From the NCBI GenBank assembly GCA_003141895.1, contig PLNT01000023.1, positions 32,311 to 96,310 of the forward strand: a stretch of 64,000 bases of DNA. The letters run 5' to 3'. Positions 60,856 through 64,000 of the stretch are shown piece after piece. The stretch comes from Bacteroidales bacterium. GTDB lineage: Bacteria > Bacteroidota > Bacteroidia > Bacteroidales > VadinHA17. The notes under the pieces were generated by a model that was not told where the DNA came from, searched no databases, and was given only the letters and a program-made list of their open reading frames with translations. A program made the position numbers and the translations under genes. Position 1 is the stretch's first letter. Each line of letters opens with the position of its first letter.

Positions 60856-62493
60856 ATGAGTATGTTTTGTTATCAATGCCAGGAAACAGCAAAAAACACC
60901 GGCTGTACAATTAAAGGGGTTTGCGGGAAAACCGAAGAAGTTGCTAATATGCAAGACTTGTTGATTTATGTTTGTAAAGGACTTTCGTATGTTGCCATTG
61001 AAGCCCGAAAACAGGGAATTGACACGAATGAAGAAAGTAAATTTATTACTAGTGCTCTTTTTATGACAATTACCAATGCTAATTTCGATAATGATTCTAT
61101 TATTGGAGCAATTAAGGAATGTCTGAAATACAGAGATAATTTAAAAAGGAAAATCAAAGTTAATATCGTTCACGATTCAGTAGAATGGAAGGGTACAGGT
61201 ATTTCGGATTTTGAAGCTAAAGTATCTAAGGTAGGAGTTCTTTCAACTGACAGTAATGAAGACATTCGTTCATTAAAGCAGTATGTAACTTTTGGGTTGA
61301 AAGGTATGGCAGCATATACAGAACACGCCTTCAATCTGGGATACGAACAAGATGATATATTTAACTTCATCCAGGAAGGACTAGTGATGACCACTAAAGA
61401 GCAAGACATAAATACTATGCTTGACTGGGTTTTTAGAACAGGTGAATACGGAGTTAAAGTAATGGCACTTCTCGACAAAGCCAATACTTCAACATACGGG
61501 AACCCTGAAATATCAAAGGTTAACATTGGAGTCGGAAAAAATCCTGGCATATTAGTAAGCGGGCACGACTTAAAAGATCTGGAACAACTTTTGATTCAAA
61601 CTGAAGGGAAAGGCATTGACATTTATACACATTCCGAAATGCTTCCTTCACATGCTTATCCGTCATTTAAGAAATATAAACACCTTGTAGGAAATTATGG
61701 TGGTGCATGGCATCAACAACTTGATGACTTTGAGAAATTCAATGGCCCCGTGCTATTCACTACAAACTGTTTAGTACCCCCGCGTAAAGCAACAACTTAT
61801 AATGAGAGGATTTTCACCACTGGAGCAACCGGAATGCCCGAATGGAAACATTTAAGCAAAAAACTGGCAAATGGACAGAAGGATTTCTCAGAAATTATAG
61901 AGTTAGCAAAAAAATGTACTGCACCTGTTGAAATTGAAACCGGCGAGATAACTATTGGATTCGCTCACAATCAGGTTTTGCAGCTTGCCGACAAAATTCT
62001 GAATGCGGTAAACTCAGGGGCTATTAAGAAATTGGTTGTAATGTCAGGTTGTGATGCAAGACAAAAAACACGTGAATATTATACTGAATTTGCTAAAAAC
62101 TTGCCAAAAGATACTGTTATTCTTACCTCCGGCTGTGCAAAATATCGCTATAACAAACTTAATTTGGGCGACATCAATGGTATCCCAAGGGTATTAGATG
62201 CAGGACAATGTAATGATTCATACTCATGGGCAGTAGTTGCTATGAAGTTGAAAGAAGTTCTGAAATTAAAGGATATAAATGAACTACCCATAGTTTTTAA
62301 TATTGCCTGGTATGAACAGAAGGCAATTATCGTGCATCTGGCATTATTATATCTTGGCATTAAGAATACTCACATTGGACCAACTCTTCCAGGTTTCTTC
62401 ACTCCAAATGTGTTGGCAGTTGCCAAAGAAAAATTTGGAATTCGAACCATTACAACCGTTGAAGAAGACATGAAAATATTTGGAATAAATTAA
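60856..62493 (+). CDS. hcp: Hybrid cluster protein (hydroxylamine/NO reductase)
   Basis: A 545-residue Hcp. The N-terminal cubane motif is [20 protein letters not shown] (Cys5, 8, 17, 23), with C-x2-C-x8-C-x5-C spacing as in the class I Hcp of strict anaerobes. The hybrid-cluster ligands are visible in [39 protein letters not shown] and AGQCNDSYS. The protein reduces NO or hydroxylamine and is a nitrosative-stress enzyme. It is complete and lies between the Rrf2 regulator and a BFD-type ferredoxin. Confidence 0.97.
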   Translation: MSMFCYQCQETAKNTGCTIKGVCGKTEEVANMQDLLIYVCKGLSYVAIEARKQGIDTNEESKFITSALFMTITNANFDNDSIIGAIKECLKYRDNLKRKIKVNIVHDSVEWKGTGISDFEAKVSKVGVLSTDSNEDIRSLKQYVTFGLKGMAAYTEHAFNLGYEQDDIFNFIQEGLVMTTKEQDINTMLDWVFRTGEYGVKVMALLDKANTSTYGNPEISKVNIGVGKNPGILVSGHDLKDLEQLLIQTEGKGIDIYTHSEMLPSHAYPSFKKYKHLVGNYGGAWHQQLDDFEKFNGPVLFTTNCLVPPRKATTYNERIFTTGATGMPEWKHLSKKLANGQKDFSEIIELAKKCTAPVEIETGEITIGFAHNQVLQLADKILNAVNSGAIKKLVVMSGCDARQKTREYYTEFAKNLPKDTVILTSGCAKYRYNKLNLGDINGIPRVLDAGQCNDSYSWAVVAMKLKEVLKLKDINELPIVFNIAWYEQKAIIVHLALLYLGIKNTHIGPTLPGFFTPNVLAVAKEKFGIRTITTVEEDMKIFGIN

Positions 62494-62504
62494 ATTCTTA
62501 AATT

Positions 62505-62687
62505 ATGCCAGATGATATTATAATTTGTAATTGTAATGAAATTTACAAAAGTACTATTGTGAAAGCAATCAGAGAGAAAAGTCTATCCACGGTTGAACAA
62601 GTTCAGGAAGAAACAACAGCGGGTACCGTTTGTGGTAGTTGTATTGAGGACATTGAAAGTATTTTAAAAGAAATAAACACAATTTAG
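62505..62687 (+). CDS. BFD-like [2Fe-2S]-binding protein
   Basis: A 60-residue single-domain BFD-like protein. Cysteines 8 and 10 (IICNCNEIYKS) and 43 and 46 (GTVCGSCIEDI) form the C-x-C / C-x2-C pattern of the bacterioferritin-associated ferredoxin fold. The gene starts 11 bases after hcp and is probably an electron donor or Fe-S partner of Hcp, in place of the Hcr reductase of E. coli. This is inference. Confidence 0.92.
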   Translation: MPDDIIICNCNEIYKSTIVKAIREKSLSTVEQVQEETTAGTVCGSCIEDIESILKEINTI

Positions 62688-62722
62688 TCTCTCAGCCAAA
62701 AGAAGTCTGATTTAGTACCAGG

Positions 62723-62750
62723 AAAAAGGCCGGAATTAACCGGCCTTTTT
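62723..62750. terminator. Bidirectional terminator between hcp operon and PepSY gene
   Basis: AAAAAGGCCGG (62723-62733) pairs exactly with CCGGCCTTTTT (62740-62750), loop AATTAA. It lies between convergent stops at 62687 and 62763 and works in both directions. Confidence 0.92.
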
Positions 62751-62762
62751 AAATTTGTCTTT

Positions 62763-64000
62763 TTAATTAATGTGATTTCTTTTCATTTTAAACCACACTA
62801 TAAAACCCGAAATTAGTATAAACAGAACAACAAGGCCGGTTAGTGGAATGATCAGTACATAAAAATCGCCAATTATTGACTGGTATATTCGTCCCGTATG
62901 AATTTCTAAGGCCACATTCCATAGCGACATAGGTGTATCCCTGATTATGTTTTCCGGTAAAGGTGCAAATCTTTGCAATCCGTTGATATTGATAGCTCCC
63001 TGATCGTAATCGAAAACAAATTCCTGATTTTTATAATCACGTGTAAATCCGGAAACTAAAAAATCGCCGATTGGCCGACCGTTGTGAGAAGGGGGAGTAT
63101 ATTGCTGTTTTTTAATGTAATCGAAAACTTCTCCTGTCTGTGAGTTCCATGTAAACAGCCCTTCAAATGAGCCGACAAGAAAGGTATTTGATTCAATTTT
63201 TTCGAGCACGGTGACCCCCATTATACTTGCAGGTGGCTGAAATCTGAATTGTTTGAGATCAGTTTTAAAATTATCATCAGAATAATAAAAACCTTCCATT
63301 GTAGATACTATAAATCTGTCGATATCCTGATCGTAATAAATCCTGCGTAACAGGTCAAACCATGGATTTGGAGTTGCAAGCTCGGTATGAGGTATCTTTC
63401 CAACTCTGGCATTACCAATAAATGCTAAGAGAGGAGGTCGCAGAAACATTCCTGTTGTAGTATTTAAAAGCAGAATAATTAATGTAATCCAACCTAATTT
63501 ATTGTGCCATTTAATATTCCATCGGTTAGAGTTTTTTAATTTTATTTTTACTTCGGCAGGTTTATTATTCTTCTTTAAGATGATTCTGTTTACAAAAACT
63601 ATAAAACCGGTTATTGTAAGAAAAGCAAAAACAAGACCTGCAAAATCAACAATCAATTTACCTGCCTTACCATATATTTCACCGCTGTGAAAAACCCATA
63701 AGGTCTTAAAAAGTCCTACTTTATTATCATAATTTTCGGGAGGAGGAAGTTGAATAATATTAAAATTGTTAAGATCTGTGGTCTTTAATAAAAAAGAACG
63801 TGTCAAAACAAATATGGTATCTTGTTTTTGAATAATATCGACAATGTTAATTTCTTTTACCGGCAAATTAATAGAACGCCATTCTTTTGCACTGGAACTA
63901 TATACATAAAGCCCGGAAAACGTACCAGCTAAGAGCTTATTTCCGGTAGTTTTGATCATTTGAAAAATCTTACGGTTGTCTATACCTTTTGGGAACCCTG
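62763..64000 (-). CDS. PepSY-associated transmembrane protein, 5' end outside window
   Basis: The frame is open from the right edge of the window, so the ATG at 63957 is internal and at least 412 residues are visible. Helices GKLIVDFAGLVFAFLTITGFIVF, KLGWITLIILLLNTTTGMFL and DFYVLIIPLTGLVVLFILISGFIVW are split by periplasmic beta-rich stretches (LVGSFEGLFTWNSQ, EIHTGRIYQSIIGD). HSGEIYGKAG is a PepSY-TM hallmark, often near a bis-histidine heme site. The family is linked to ferric siderophore reduction. Partner genes would be outside the window. Confidence 0.83.
   Translation of the reverse strand, partial: GFPKGIDNRKIFQMIKTTGNKLLAGTFSGLYVYSSSAKEWRSINLPVKEINIVDIIQKQDTIFVLTRSFLLKTTDLNNFNIIQLPPPENYDNKVGLFKTLWVFHSGEIYGKAGKLIVDFAGLVFAFLTITGFIVFVNRIILKKNNKPAEVKIKLKNSNRWNIKWHNKLGWITLIILLLNTTTGMFLRPPLLAFIGNARVGKIPHTELATPNPWFDLLRRIYYDQDIDRFIVSTMEGFYYSDDNFKTDLKQFRFQPPASIMGVTVLEKIESNTFLVGSFEGLFTWNSQTGEVFDYIKKQQYTPPSHNGRPIGDFLVSGFTRDYKNQEFVFDYDQGAININGLQRFAPLPENIIRDTPMSLWNVALEIHTGRIYQSIIGDFYVLIIPLTGLVVLFILISGFIVWFKMKRNHIN

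Overview
This 64 kb window is a stretch of bacterial chromosome from a member of the Bacteroidetes, most likely a Bacteroidales-type or related environmental anaerobe. The evidence is low GC content, many start-proximal TAnnTTTG promoter motifs (the Bacteroidetes -7 element), many short lipoproteins with signal peptides ending in a cysteine, and family content typical of the phylum (DUF4292, FISUMP, YwqK/MORN, CreD with its winged-helix partner, FtsX-type 800-residue permeases). The genes are mainly housekeeping and envelope genes. Intergenic gaps often carry GC-rich dispersed repeats. I saw no rRNA, tRNA, CRISPR array or intact transposase.

Layout. 1-13.9 kb: partial queD, an acyl-CoA synthetase, an exported superoxide dismutase, a lipoprotein, a membrane protein/winged-helix regulator/creD module with two copies of a palindromic operator, lspA, an ArsR regulator, a polyprenyl synthase, an MFS carrier, a CoA-binding protein and thioesterase pair, a Tat-type aldo/keto reductase and an SMP-30 protein. 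14-33 kb: ywbE, pfkA and a HAD phosphatase, then a long minus-strand block (uvrC, ade, mnmG, ybeY, an anti-sigma-type ATPase, an EnvC-like protein, a DUF4292 lipoprotein, a TPR lipoprotein), then a cyclophilin with pheS, a Crp/Fnr regulator, ruvB, a MORN-repeat protein and nadA. A perfect 16-bp parS-like palindrome lies right after mnmG, and a 15/16 copy right after uvrC. 33-53 kb: a 945-bp repeat-bearing gap, rpiB, an Rrf2 regulator, a VanZ protein, hemW, a coiled-coil protein, nfo, a patatin, an Nramp transporter, a YCII protein, a serine hydrolase, a GNAT protein, a sodium/solute symporter, pdxH, a FISUMP lipoprotein, a large ABC permease, a DUF1080 protein and an exported nitroreductase.

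53.5-64 kb is the accessory end. Five co-directional genes (53561-57911) all encode exported proteins of unknown function, including two paralogues; this is the best candidate for an undescribed envelope system. It ends at a strong hairpin overlapping a truncated HTH gene. Next comes a stretch with a possible IS21-type end, a 5'-truncated ABC-2 permease and a frameshifted TolC gene, which together look like a decayed efflux operon. After this comes an Rrf2 regulator, hcp and a BFD-type ferredoxin, an apparent nitrosative-stress operon with a palindromic operator. The window closes with a partial PepSY-type membrane protein.

Two local circuits can be read from the sequence. In the first, the regulator at 5425 probably controls both its own operon and creD through identical 7-5-7 palindromes. 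In the second, the Rrf2 protein at 60376 probably controls itself and hcp. All functional calls rest on motif recognition by eye; no database search was run.
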